Assembly: GCA_016718205.1 (NCBI GenBank)
Contig: JADKEB010000033.1
Coordinates: 654,370-718,369, forward strand
Direction of reading: 5' to 3'
Source: Saprospiraceae bacterium
GTDB lineage: Bacteria > Bacteroidota > Bacteroidia > Chitinophagales > Saprospiraceae
DNA length: 64,000 nucleotides
Every line of letters starts with the position of its first letter. Position 1 is the stretch's first letter. This document shows positions 34,884-44,245 of the stretch, piece after piece. A model generated the notes under the pieces. That model saw only the letters and a program-made list of their open reading frames with translations, was not told where the DNA came from and made no database searches. A program made the position numbers and the translations under genes.

Positions 34884-35961
34884 CGAATATGATAAGGCTG
34901 ATGCTATCTATAAAGTCATGCTGGATGATCTGAAGAGTATTGCCGATGAGCTCGCAACGATTCAACTCAAGGCAGGTATTGCAAGTGGTTTCAAGACTCA
35001 GGATTACGTGCTCCGAGGTGATGTCATGGCCTGGAGAAGATTTGCCAACTCACTGAGGATGCGTATGCTGACCAGAGTGAGTGGAGTATCTGCACTTTCA
35101 GCAAGGTACAAGGCAGAAGTAGGTGAGATATTGAGTAATCCAACAAAATATCCGATAGTTACAAAAAATTCTGAAAATGTTCAGATTACAGTTTTTGATC
35201 TTGGCAGTCCTATACATTCAAAAAATTTCAGATCAGGACTGGAAGACTGGAATGGTAACCTTGCATCAAAAGTGATGATCGACCATATGCTTGCCAATAA
35301 AGACCCGAGAATCAACTTCATGTTTGAACTAGGTGAGAAGGCAGCTGGAGTATTTTTGGGTTTGGATCCGATGGGTAACCCCACAGCTCAGGATGCACTC
35401 ATACTGACCAACACACTATCAATCTACAATAGATCCACTTTGAGCAGGAATCAATATTTTCCTGGTATGCTGATAGGGGCTACTGAAGTGAGCTTACTGG
35501 CATCTGAGTTTTACCTTGGCAGCAATGATGATGCAAAAGCAAAAGCGAGTTACGAAGCTGCAATACAGCAATCCGCTGAATTTTACATGGCAGTGAGAAA
35601 GCTTAGTAATGACAATACTGTGCCTGCGCCAAAAGATATTGCTGCATCTGAAATAGCTGATTACTTGAAATCAAATGGTATCGATTGGAGTAAGGCAACA
35701 ACTTCAGGTGATAAACTTAAAAGAATCGCGCTGCAAAAATGGATCCACCTTAATGTCATTCAGGCGCATGAAAACTGGGCTGAAAACAGAAGAACCGATG
35801 CTTTAGGATTGACATTCTGGAGAGATCCAAACTCTACACAGACTCAACCACCTTTAAGATGGTTTTATCCTAACTCAGAGCAAGTGTACAACACCGCAAA
35901 TTACGGAAATGTAAAAAGTACAGATAATCTGACAACCAAAATTTTCTGGGACCTTAAGTGA
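34882..35961 (+). pseudogene. 5'-truncated SusD/RagB-family lipoprotein
   Basis: Coding sequence starts without a start codon at PEYDKADAIYKVMLDDLKSI and runs about 360 residues to the stop. It has the SusD-like fold signatures MAWRRFANSLRMRMLTRVSG, MLIGATEVSLLASEFYLGSN and the C-terminal RWFYPNSEQVYNTANYGNV. Normal family members are about 480-550 residues with a lipoprotein signal; here the signal and first 120-170 residues are gone, replaced by element B. No SusC partner remains in the window. An internal ATG at 34918 could make only a cytoplasmic fragment, so function is doubtful. Confidence 0.75.
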
Positions 35962-35995
35962 TGTTAAACTTTTGATGATTTTTATATGTTAAGCA

Positions 35996-36031
35996 AATGA
36001 AGGCTGCCATCGGGTGGCCTTCATTTTTTTA
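35996..36031 (+). terminator. Terminator after the susD remnant
   Basis: AATGAAGGC pairs with GCCTTCATT around an 11-12-nt loop that can pair further, followed by seven or more T. It is a good rho-independent terminator 35 bp after the stop. Confidence 0.75.
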
Positions 36032-36095
36032 CATCATATATAGTATAGATTTACGCTAGTTTACACATACTGTTATTTAAAAAATCAATTGTATC

Positions 36096-36755
36096 ATGCC
36101 CCTAGATAAAACAGGAATCGCTAAAAGAATTGCACAGGAAGTGAAAGATGGTTATTACGTCAATCTGGGCATAGGTATACCCACTCTCGTGGCCAATTAT
36201 GTACCCGCAGGATTGAATGTGGAGTTCCAAAGCGAAAACGGTGTCTTGGGTATGGGGCCATTTCCATATCAAGGCGAAGAAGACGCAGATATCATTAATG
36301 CCGGCAAACAAACCATTACAACATTGCCAGGAGCCAGTTTTTTTGATTCCGCGATGAGTTTCAGTATGATTCGGGGCAAACATGTTGATCTCACCATATT
36401 GGGAGCGATGGAAGTATCGGAAGAAGGAGATATAGCCAACTGGAAAATACCGGGTAAAATGGTCAAAGGTATGGGCGGCGCTATGGACTTGGTGGCCTCA
36501 GCTGAAAATATTATAGTAGCGATGATGCATGTCAACAAGGCTGGAGAATCAAAACTGCTAAAAAAATGTACGCTTCCACTCACAGGAGTGCGATGTGTCA
36601 AAAAAATTGTAACTGAGTTAGCAGTTTTGGACATTACACCTGAAGGATTCAGACTTATAGAAAGAGCTCCGGGAGTGACTGTGGATTACATAAAATCGGT
36701 CACCGAGGGCAATCTGATCGTGGAAGGTGATGTACCTGAGATGGAAATATTTTAA
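36096..36755 (+). CDS. scoB: 3-oxoacid CoA-transferase, beta subunit
   Basis: The 219-residue product has VNLGIGIPTLVANYV, the active-site motif SENGVLGMGPFP (Glu of the ENG motif, about residue 49), and GGAMDLVASAENIIVAMMHV, typical of subunit B of acetoacetate/3-oxoacid CoA-transferases. With subunit A it moves CoA from succinyl-CoA to a 3-oxoacid. The alpha-subunit gene, usually adjacent, is absent here; the upstream neighbour is the susD remnant. The methyltransferase gene follows by 3 bp. Confidence 0.88.
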   Translation: MPLDKTGIAKRIAQEVKDGYYVNLGIGIPTLVANYVPAGLNVEFQSENGVLGMGPFPYQGEEDADIINAGKQTITTLPGASFFDSAMSFSMIRGKHVDLTILGAMEVSEEGDIANWKIPGKMVKGMGGAMDLVASAENIIVAMMHVNKAGESKLLKKCTLPLTGVRCVKKIVTELAVLDITPEGFRLIERAPGVTVDYIKSVTEGNLIVEGDVPEMEIF

Positions 36756-36758
36756 ATT

Positions 36759-37562
36759 ATGGGAGATAGCACACAATACATCAGCGTCAACAAACACGCC
36801 TGGAATCATAAAACGTCCATTCATACCAACTCTGATTTTTATGATCTGCCATCATTTAAGAATGGAAAAAATTCATTAAACGAAATTGAATTGGAATTAT
36901 TGGGTGATATTGAAGGTAAATCAATTTTGCATCTTCAATGTCATTTTGGGCAGGACACTATGTCATTGAGCAGATTGGGAGCAAAGGTTACAGGTGTTGA
37001 TTTTTCTGAAGATGCCATCAGCTATGCTGAAAGGCTTGCTAATGAGCTAGGTCTGGATACAAGATTTGTTTTATCTGATGTTTATGATCTTAAGAACCAA
37101 CTTGCCGGACAGTTTGATATCGTTTTTACCAGTTATGGAGTAATAGGATGGCTTCCTGATCTTGACAAATGGGCAGAGATCATCCAACATTTTCTCAAAC
37201 CCGGCGGAAGCTTTATTTTGGTAGAATTTCACCCTGTCATCTGGGTGTTTGACAATGATTTTGAAAAGGTGGAGTACAGTTACTTCAAAGATGATCCAAT
37301 TGTCGAAACGGAACAAGGCAGCTACGCTGACAGAGATAATGCATCGGAATTCACAACCATCACTTGGAATCATGCTTTGAGTGAAGTCTTTACCAGTCTG
37401 ACACAGCAAGGGTTGTCCATACAGCAATTTCGTGAGTATGATTATTCGCCCTACAACTGCTTAAATAATATGTTTGAAAGTACTCCGGGCAAATTTATAA
37501 TCAATACTTTTGGGAATAAAATACCTATGGTATATGCTTTGAAAGTCGGTAAACCAAAATGA
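36759..37562 (+). CDS. Class I SAM-dependent methyltransferase
   Basis: The 267-residue product has a class I methyltransferase core: motif I region GKSILHLQCHFGQDTMSLSR, post-I acidic turn GAKVTGVDFSEDAI, motif II FDIVFTSYGVIGWLPD and motif III LKPGGSFILVEFHP. The LQCHFGQDT variant of motif I is common in a Bacteroidota/Firmicutes subgroup of unknown substrate. It starts 3 bp after scoB and is probably co-transcribed. Confidence 0.85.
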   Translation: MGDSTQYISVNKHAWNHKTSIHTNSDFYDLPSFKNGKNSLNEIELELLGDIEGKSILHLQCHFGQDTMSLSRLGAKVTGVDFSEDAISYAERLANELGLDTRFVLSDVYDLKNQLAGQFDIVFTSYGVIGWLPDLDKWAEIIQHFLKPGGSFILVEFHPVIWVFDNDFEKVEYSYFKDDPIVETEQGSYADRDNASEFTTITWNHALSEVFTSLTQQGLSIQQFREYDYSPYNCLNNMFESTPGKFIINTFGNKIPMVYALKVGKPK

Positions 37563-37572
37563 AGCATCTTTA

Positions 37573-37953
37573 CTAAAGATTATCAACCCTAACTGCTTCT
37601 GTCAGCAGTTTTGCAATAGCTGCTTCATCTATTTGGTCCGGTCTGATGTAGATTTTGTAAAAGACTTTTTTATTTGTCCCTTTGGTAAGGAAGTTGTCCG
37701 TATCATCCATCTTATTTCCATGTATAAAACCCAATAATACTCCTTGTTTTACGCCACCACCTTTTACAGATGCCGGCCAGATGATACAAATACCTCTTTT
37801 GCCAGAGAAATAAGGTACGCTGAATGATAATTTTTCTTTGCAGTAAGCTGGAAGATGTTTATAGACGATTTGACGCAATACATCAACCATAATTTTTTCA
37901 TCTTCGGGTAGATATTCGTACAATTCCAGCAGAGATTTAAACTTCATTTGCAT
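37573..37953 (-). CDS. DUF1801-domain protein
   Basis: The 126-residue product matches the small YdhG-like DUF1801 family in length and pattern: LRQIVYKHLPAYCKEKLSFS, VPYFSGKRGICIIWPAS and KVFYKIYIRPDQID. The biochemical role is unknown. It begins 18 bp after the stop of the helicase gene on the same strand, so the two may be co-transcribed. It converges on the methyltransferase with no clear terminator. Confidence 0.75.
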   Translation of the reverse strand: MQMKFKSLLELYEYLPEDEKIMVDVLRQIVYKHLPAYCKEKLSFSVPYFSGKRGICIIWPASVKGGGVKQGVLLGFIHGNKMDDTDNFLTKGTNKKVFYKIYIRPDQIDEAAIAKLLTEAVRVDNL

Positions 37954-37971
37954 TTTTTGATCTTGTGCACA

Positions 37972-39879
37972 TCAATAGCCCATATAATTCCATGCAGATT
38001 CATACGTTCCGGTTTCTTCAATGTGAGCAATCATAGATGCAAAGAGTTCATATTGACCTATACATGCGGAGTCACCCACCATTACAAGCTTTTTTTTGGC
38101 TCGGGTCATGGCCACATTGAGTCTCCTTTCATCTTTTAGAAAACCGATCTCTCCTTTATCATTACTTCTCACCAAAGATATGTAAATGATATCTTTCTCC
38201 TGACCTTGATAACCATCGATGGAGTTGACTTCGATATCGAGTGAATGAAGGCTGGAATCATCTGACAATTGCTCTCTGATATACTTTACCTGATCTTTAT
38301 AGGGACTTATGATACCAATGGACGATCCCAAATATTTTTCGGATTGCTTGAGAAGATGTTCTTTGATGATTTGAAATTCACCGTCGTTTTGATAACTTTT
38401 AGTTTCTTCGTCATGCTCCTCGTCAAAGCCACACCCGGCGGTATCAATAAAAATTAATGGTTCGGTGTCATTTCTCAGTAGATGTGCACCTGCTTTTGGA
38501 TCAGATAACAGCTTTCCTTCATAAAATCTAGCATTGGAAAATGATAAAATCCGCTGATGCATTCTGTACTGTGTATCCAGGAGGTAACATTCTTTGAGTC
38601 TCGGTGCAAGGATGTCAAGCATAGTGATCGCCATTCCAGCCTTAAGTGCCTCAGGGCTTTTGACAGTTGGAGGCAACTGAAGGTGATCTCCCGCAAGGAT
38701 AACGCGTTTTGCTTTGAGTATGGCATTCCAGCATTCGGGTTCAAGTGCCTGCGATGCTTCATCGATAATGACAGTATCAAAACGGATGTCCTTGAGTATC
38801 CTGTTGCTGACACCTATCAAAGTTGAGGCAATCACATGGGATGATTTGACAATGGAATCTGTGAGTCTGTCTTCAATCTCTGAAGCCCATATGTGCAGAT
38901 CGCGGGCTTCTTTTTTCAACTCTTTTCTCAATTCGCGCTCTTCATGGCCAAACTGCCTTTTGTATTGAAAAGCCTTTTTTTCAGTTTCTCTGGCTTGAAT
39001 TTTTACTTTTTTGATATGATTCCATTCCGGGTGATTTTTTACCTTTTCTTCGATGGTCAGGTGCGTAAGATCGTCCGCAATGCGTGAGATATTACCTACT
39101 CTCAGTACAGAAACTCCCTTTTCTGAAAGTCTTTCAGCCAGCAGATCCACGGCATTATTGCTCGGAGCGCAGACCAGGATTCTTTTTTCTGTATGGAGCA
39201 ACACCTGACAAAGCCCAATCATTGTCGTCGTCTTTCCGGTACCCGGTGGACCGTGTATGATGGAAATAACAGGAACCAAAGCAGCACAGCCTACAGCAGC
39301 TCTTTGAGAAGGGTTTAAACCATTTAGATAAGAAGGAACAGAACTATTTTCATTCAGAATATTCAGTCGCTGTTCTATCTCACCGGAAGCCAGCGCATTT
39401 GCCAATGTGCGGATATGAGGTAAATCTGATTTTATCACATCTTGAATTGCAGTCAACATGACCTTATATGGTCGGTCATCATAAATCATTTCTATACCAG
39501 TGAGTCCTTTTTCTGGAATTTGGTCAATAAAATCCGATGGAATCAGCAGTTTCATGGTGTCTCTTCTCATGGAGTTGACTATGCCGCGTATAAATATGTC
39601 TTCATCGAGGGAGTTGAATATTCCTACAGCTACGCCTGCATTAAACCGGTGGTCTTTTTTTTGCGGTTTGGTATTTTTGACTTCAACTTCGACATAGTCA
39701 CCTATGGTGTAAGATACCCTGACGATTTCTATAGGATACCAAACAAATCCGGAATCTACCTTTTCCTGTAAACTTTTGCTTTCATGCAGATTTTTAAAAA
39801 ACAATTCATCATGTTTCCTTTCAGCTTCAATGGCCTTGATGATATTTTCAAATCTCTCCTGAATTATTTTCCTGTCCAT
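37972..39879 (-). CDS. Upf1/IGHMBP2-like superfamily 1 helicase
   Basis: From the ATG at 39879 the product is 635 residues. Helicase motifs are in order: IIHGPPGTGKTTTMIGL (Walker A, about residue 209), VIIDEASQALEPE (motif II), ILAGDHLQLPPTV (III), DTQYRMHQRIL (IV), VNSIDGYQGQEKDIIYISLV (V) and LNVAMTRAKKKLVMVGD (VI). An N-terminal OB-like region (IEIVRVSYTIGDYVEVEV) fits IGHMBP2-type 5'-3' DNA/RNA helicases. The longer frame (to 39975) abuts the MITE and lacks family similarity; TACCTTTA just upstream of 39879 resembles a -7 box. Its role in nucleic-acid metabolism is otherwise open. Confidence 0.87.
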   Translation of the reverse strand: MDRKIIQERFENIIKAIEAERKHDELFFKNLHESKSLQEKVDSGFVWYPIEIVRVSYTIGDYVEVEVKNTKPQKKDHRFNAGVAVGIFNSLDEDIFIRGIVNSMRRDTMKLLIPSDFIDQIPEKGLTGIEMIYDDRPYKVMLTAIQDVIKSDLPHIRTLANALASGEIEQRLNILNENSSVPSYLNGLNPSQRAAVGCAALVPVISIIHGPPGTGKTTTMIGLCQVLLHTEKRILVCAPSNNAVDLLAERLSEKGVSVLRVGNISRIADDLTHLTIEEKVKNHPEWNHIKKVKIQARETEKKAFQYKRQFGHEERELRKELKKEARDLHIWASEIEDRLTDSIVKSSHVIASTLIGVSNRILKDIRFDTVIIDEASQALEPECWNAILKAKRVILAGDHLQLPPTVKSPEALKAGMAITMLDILAPRLKECYLLDTQYRMHQRILSFSNARFYEGKLLSDPKAGAHLLRNDTEPLIFIDTAGCGFDEEHDEETKSYQNDGEFQIIKEHLLKQSEKYLGSSIGIISPYKDQVKYIREQLSDDSSLHSLDIEVNSIDGYQGQEKDIIYISLVRSNDKGEIGFLKDERRLNVAMTRAKKKLVMVGDSACIGQYELFASMIAHIEETGTYESAWNYMGY

Positions 39880-39982
39880 ATTGGATCGTAAAGGTATTAA
39901 AAAGGTTTTAGGATTATAATCATTTTTTGGCTGATCTACAGGATTGACATCATATTTTCTTTTGGTAGAAAACAATTACTTA

Positions 39983-40135
39983 GAGTATGTTTAAAATTTT
40001 TCTTAGTTGTAAATCAAGAGATTATGGTTCTGACAATAAAATAATCAACGCATTTAGTGAACTAAATAAGGCGATTATTTTGAAGTCAGGTTCATAATAC
40101 ATTGATTTTAAGACAATAAAAATTTAAACATACTC
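39983..40135. mobile_element. MITE-like element 2 (GAGTATGTTTAAA ends, 153 bp)
   Basis: The ends GAGTATGTTTAAAATTTTT and AAAAATTTAAACATACTC are inverted and flanked by TTA on both sides (39980-39982, 40136-40138). The whole element folds on itself: AAAATAATC pairs with GATTATTTT, and GATTATGGTTCTGAC with GTCAGGTTCATAATAC. It is near-identical to element 3 over its length except for a 33-bp segment present there. It sits between the divergent helicase and GT87 genes; the rest of the gap 39880-40240 holds no gene. Confidence 0.7.
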
Positions 40136-40240
40136 TTAGTAGAGCTGAATGGAAGATTAGATATGAAAGGAGATAATATCAGCATTTCGTATTACTTTTG
40201 CGACTTATGTACCAGTGGTGGTTGGGTTTAATGCATTGAT

Positions 40241-41518
40241 ATGAAGCAAGATTTTAAAAAAATTCAAAGTCGTCATCCGGGGGAGTTGCTTCTCATCCTT
40301 TTTGCCATCATATTGTCTTATACGTCAGCACTCGATGGCGGAGATTTTGATGTGTATCTGGAAGCTGCTTATAAATTATTTCATGGTCAAAATCCATATC
40401 TGCCACCTTATGCCAAAGATGGTATGGGCTACTCATATAGTCCTTTTTTTATCATCTTATTGATCCCTTTTACATCTGATTATTTTCTTACAGAGTTCGT
40501 TTGGTGCTTGCTATTGTGTGTCATGTTGTATCGGAGTTATGTACTTTTCTGCCATTATCTGGATGAAAAACCACTCGAAGGAAAAGATAAGAAGATTTGG
40601 ATATGGCTTCTATTGATTTTATCATATCAGTTTGTTAGTAATAATATTGGTATGGTCCAGATTACTATATTTCTGTTATGGGCGATACTGGAGTCTTTGA
40701 GGCTGATCAAAAGTAATCGTGCTATTTCCGGTGGCTTGTTGCTGGGTGCTGTGATCAATATCAAGATCATGCCGGTAGTGATGCTAGGATACCTTTTATA
40801 CAGGGGCTATTTTATGTCATTAACAATTGCTATTATGACTTCAGTTGCTTTACTGTTTTTGCCATCATTGTTCTGGGGTATGGAGTATAATCTTACTTTG
40901 CTGAAAGATTGGTGGCACATCATTAATCCTGCTCATGCAGAGCATCAGATAGAAGAAGGTATCGGCATGCATAGTATGATGTCTTTTCTTCCGGTATATC
41001 TTACAGAAACATCCGGCGAATTGCCTTATCCACGAAATATTTTCAACTTTTCAAGCGGAACAGCTGTATTAATAACACAATGGAGTATTGTTTTGCTTGG
41101 ATTAATTTCCTTATTGTATTTCAGAAGCAGGCCATTTATCAAAGAGACAAATCAGATAAAAGCGATTTGGGAGATAAGTTATTTTTTATTGCTGATTCCG
41201 CTCGTCATGCCACATCAACAAAAATATGCCTTTCTATTAGTGATGCCTATGGTAGCTTATGTTTTATATTTTTTTCTGATTACAAAAGCATGGCAATCGG
41301 AACTTTCTTTTAAGATAGTATTAGCAATATTTATCATTGCTATGATAGTTTTTTCTCCTATTCATGGGTCAGACATTATTGGGAGAGATGCATTCAGATG
41401 GTCTCAGCATTACAGACTTATCACAATTTCGACACTAATGTTGATACCTGTTTCATTATATTGCAATCCTTCCAAATTAAAACATCAGACGATAGTGCTA
41501 CAAGAACAGAATAAATAG
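40241..41518 (+). CDS. GT87-like (DUF2029) membrane mannosyltransferase
   Basis: The 425-residue product has about ten hydrophobic helices. Near the N-terminus it has SALDGGDFDVYLEAAYKLFH and GQNPYLPPYAKDGMGYSYSP, the pattern of DUF2029/GT87 polyprenol-phosphate-mannose-dependent transferases (acidic pair in GDFDVY as candidate catalytic site). It would act on the outer face of the inner membrane, adding sugars to glycans or lipids. It lies upstream of an ATP-grasp and a methyltransferase gene, but with a 450-bp gap, so an operon is not assumed. Confidence 0.75.
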   Translation: MKQDFKKIQSRHPGELLLILFAIILSYTSALDGGDFDVYLEAAYKLFHGQNPYLPPYAKDGMGYSYSPFFIILLIPFTSDYFLTEFVWCLLLCVMLYRSYVLFCHYLDEKPLEGKDKKIWIWLLLILSYQFVSNNIGMVQITIFLLWAILESLRLIKSNRAISGGLLLGAVINIKIMPVVMLGYLLYRGYFMSLTIAIMTSVALLFLPSLFWGMEYNLTLLKDWWHIINPAHAEHQIEEGIGMHSMMSFLPVYLTETSGELPYPRNIFNFSSGTAVLITQWSIVLLGLISLLYFRSRPFIKETNQIKAIWEISYFLLLIPLVMPHQQKYAFLLVMPMVAYVLYFFLITKAWQSELSFKIVLAIFIIAMIVFSPIHGSDIIGRDAFRWSQHYRLITISTLMLIPVSLYCNPSKLKHQTIVLQEQNK

Positions 41519-41767
41519 ATATAAAACTTGACCTTTTTTTTCAATCTCTTCGTTGAAAATCCTCGCCGAACCACCTCGGGTTCGCCTGTGTTTTTCGCCT
41601 TGATCTTGAAAATAATTCCTGCGTTTTATATGTATATTTACTTCATTCTTGTAGCACCAGGAAATTTATAATCAATGTCCTTGCTAATATTCGTATCTGA
41701 TTCCATTGAATTTTATAAAAGGAAAATTTAAAATTTAAACTTACACCGAAAATAAATATTTTAAGGC

Positions 41768-41833
41768 AATCAAACGTTTTTTACCCTTCCCCATGCCTAA
41801 TCGGCAGACAGGTCTAAAGGGAAACGTTTGATT
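41768..41833. repeat. Hairpin repeat in the GT87/ATP-grasp gap
   Basis: AATCAAACGTTT (41768-41779) and AAACGTTTGATT (41822-41833) are perfect 12-bp inverted repeats, with inner pairing CCCTT/AAAGGG. They enclose CCATGCCTAATCGGCAGAC. The 453-bp gap 41519-41971 also holds CAAAATTTAAACATACG (41897-41913), matching one end of the GAGTATG repeat family, but no gene. Confidence 0.5.
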
Positions 41834-41971
41834 ATCAATTCAGTAGAAATCAATATTATTTTAATTCAATTTATCAGAGACTTTCCGGGGTGGATTCAAA
41901 ATTTAAACATACGACTGGCGAAAAGTTTGAGAATTAATAAATAGCTTTATATTTGGCAAAAAAATAGCGTT

Positions 41972-43198
41972 ATGGCAAAAAAGGAACTCAACATCCTGTG
42001 TATTTCCAGATTTTTTAAAGGAGGGGATTTTATCAGGAGTGCTAAAGCCGAAGGCAATAAAGTATTTCTTCTAACTAGTAACAAACTGGACAAAGAAGCC
42101 TGGCCATGGGATTGTATCGATGAGACGTTTTACATGGTGGAAGATGAATTGGGGCATTGGCATAGGGATCATCTGATCGGAGGCCTTGCTCATAAGATGC
42201 GAAATACCCACTTTGACGTTTTTGTTGCATTGGATGATTTTGATGTAGAGCATGTGGCGCATTTGAGAGAATATTTCAGGACTCCGGGGATGGGAGAGTC
42301 TACTGCCAGATATTTCAGAGACAAACTGGCCATGAGAATCAAAGCCAAGGCTGAAGGCATTCCGGTACCTGAGTTTACTGCCCTATTTCATGATGATGAT
42401 ATACATAGATACACAGATAGAGTTGATCCACCTTGGTTAGTAAAACCCAGAATGCAGGCCTCAGCAGCCGGTATCAAGAAAGTGCACAGTGCAGATGAAC
42501 TTTGGAACCATCTTGAGTATTTGGGAGGTGAGAGACATCAGTATCTTCTCGAAAAGTTTGCACCCGGAGATGTTTTTCACGTCGATGCATTGACATATGA
42601 TGGTAAAGTGTTATTTTCAAAAGTTAGCCAATATTTAGATACTCCTTTTGAAGTAGCGCATGGAGGAGGTATATTCAGATCATGCACTGTGGAATCAGGC
42701 TCTGATCTGGACAAGGCACTTCAGAAGCTCAATGAAGATGTCATGAAAGGCTTTGGGATGGAATATAGTGCATCTCACAGTGAGTTTATCAAAGGTCATG
42801 AAAGCGGTGAATTTTATTTTTTAGAGACGGCATCAAGGGTAGGAGGGGCACATCTTGCAGAGATGGTAGAATTTGCTTCGGGTGTCAATCTATGGGCAGA
42901 ATGGGCGAGAATTGAAACCGCTGTAGCCCGAAAAGAAAAATACAAACTACCCAAGATAAAAGATTTCAGCGCTGGAATTCTGGTATCACTCAGCAAATAT
43001 GAAAGACCGGACACAACATCATTTGATGATAAAGAAATTGTCTGGAGAGTTGATAAAAAGCACCATTTAGGTATGATTTTGCAATCAAAAGATAGAAACA
43101 GAATTTTAACTTTGTTGGATCAATATTGTGAAAGGGTCAAAAATGAGTTTCACGCCAGCCTTCCTGCTAAGGAAAAACTAGTTGATATTGCTGATTAA
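41972..43198 (+). CDS. ATP-grasp carboxylate-amine ligase-like protein
   Basis: The 408-residue product has an ATP-grasp fold: an N-terminal Rossmann-like part (LNILCISRFFKGGDFIRSAK), the ATP-binding lid region (DRVDPPWLVKPRMQASAAGI) and the metal-binding end FYFLETASRVGGAHLAEMVE (E-x-A-x-R-x-G-G as in carbamoyl-phosphate synthetase relatives). It would ligate a carboxylate to an amine or similar group using ATP; the substrate is unknown. A methyltransferase gene follows after 33 bp, suggesting a shared pathway making a small modified molecule. Confidence 0.82.
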   Translation: MAKKELNILCISRFFKGGDFIRSAKAEGNKVFLLTSNKLDKEAWPWDCIDETFYMVEDELGHWHRDHLIGGLAHKMRNTHFDVFVALDDFDVEHVAHLREYFRTPGMGESTARYFRDKLAMRIKAKAEGIPVPEFTALFHDDDIHRYTDRVDPPWLVKPRMQASAAGIKKVHSADELWNHLEYLGGERHQYLLEKFAPGDVFHVDALTYDGKVLFSKVSQYLDTPFEVAHGGGIFRSCTVESGSDLDKALQKLNEDVMKGFGMEYSASHSEFIKGHESGEFYFLETASRVGGAHLAEMVEFASGVNLWAEWARIETAVARKEKYKLPKIKDFSAGILVSLSKYERPDTTSFDDKEIVWRVDKKHHLGMILQSKDRNRILTLLDQYCERVKNEFHASLPAKEKLVDIAD

Positions 43199-43231
43199 TG
43201 ATTTATTGAAGGGTTATTTTATACATAAATT

Positions 43232-44128
43232 ATGATGAGGATGAACGTGGGGCATTGTGTTGCCTGCAAATCAAAAAATGTTCGAACTGTGATGGCCATA
43301 AAGGACCATTCTATTTCGGGTGAAATATTTTCGGTGGCACAATGTAGTGATTGCGGGTTCAGATATACTGAAGATCCTCCTGTTGAAGCAGAGTGCGGTA
43401 AGTATTACAAAAGTGAAAATTACGTTTCACATTCTGATACGTCGACTGGATTTATCATTAATAGTGTTTACCACAAGGTGCGTCAGATCATGCTTGATAG
43501 AAAATCCAACCTGTTAAGCAGCTTAAGCCCCAAAAAGTCACTCCTGGATGTCGGTTCCGGAACAGGATATTTTCCTGCGCATATGCAAGAAAAAGGATAT
43601 GATGTTACAGCTGTGGAAGTGGATGATGAGGCAAGAAAGTATAGTATCAAAAAGTTTGGTCTGAACGTATTTCCTCCTTCAGATTTGATCGGCGGCAAAA
43701 TTGGTGGTCCATTTTCATTTATCACCTTATGGCACGTTTTGGAACATCTTTATGATCCTGATGAGTATCTGCTACGATTCAATTTCTTACTTGAGCATGA
43801 CGGTCATCTCATAGTAGCTGTGCCGAATCATATATGTACAGATGCAGACAAGCATAAGGAGTATTGGGCGGGTTATGATGTGCCCAGACACTTGTGGCAT
43901 TTTACTCCAAAATCCATGGAAATTATGGCAAAGAGAAACGGATTTACCATTGTAAAAAAAGAAGGCATGCCCTTTGATCCGTTTTATGTATCTATGTTGA
44001 GTGAAAAATATAAGGGATCAGCACTAGGGTTACTCAGGGGAGGATTCACTGGGTTTCAGTCATTGATAAAAGGCTGGCAAAATCCGGATGATGCAAGCTC
44101 AGTGATTTATGTAATGAAAAAGGTGTAA
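43232..44128 (+). CDS. SAM-dependent methyltransferase with N-terminal zinc ribbon
   Basis: The 298-residue product has two CxxC pairs near the N-terminus (CVAC, CSDC, about residues 9-40), a likely zinc ribbon. A class I methyltransferase core follows: SLLDVGSGTGYFPAHMQEKG (motif I), DVTAVEVDDEARKYS and FITLWHVLEHLYDPDEYLLR. The HVLEH signature and zinc ribbon are typical of methyltransferases acting on sugars or other small molecules in surface-glycan or natural-product clusters. It lies 33 bp after the ATP-grasp gene and is probably co-transcribed. Confidence 0.85.
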   Translation: MMRMNVGHCVACKSKNVRTVMAIKDHSISGEIFSVAQCSDCGFRYTEDPPVEAECGKYYKSENYVSHSDTSTGFIINSVYHKVRQIMLDRKSNLLSSLSPKKSLLDVGSGTGYFPAHMQEKGYDVTAVEVDDEARKYSIKKFGLNVFPPSDLIGGKIGGPFSFITLWHVLEHLYDPDEYLLRFNFLLEHDGHLIVAVPNHICTDADKHKEYWAGYDVPRHLWHFTPKSMEIMAKRNGFTIVKKEGMPFDPFYVSMLSEKYKGSALGLLRGGFTGFQSLIKGWQNPDDASSVIYVMKKV

Positions 44129-44245
44129 ATATATATTTTCATATCGACCTATATCAGCTGAAAATTAAAGTTTACTTTTATCCCCAATAGAAAATCATTT
44201 AAGTTTTAAACACAATTATTTAAAATAATAACTAAGATTTAAATT

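Noticed and set aside
37972..39975. Longer start for the Upf1-like helicase at 39975
   Set aside because: The extra 32 residues have no family similarity, begin at TTG just beside MITE-like element 2, and cover a -7-like box; ATG 39879 is preferred.
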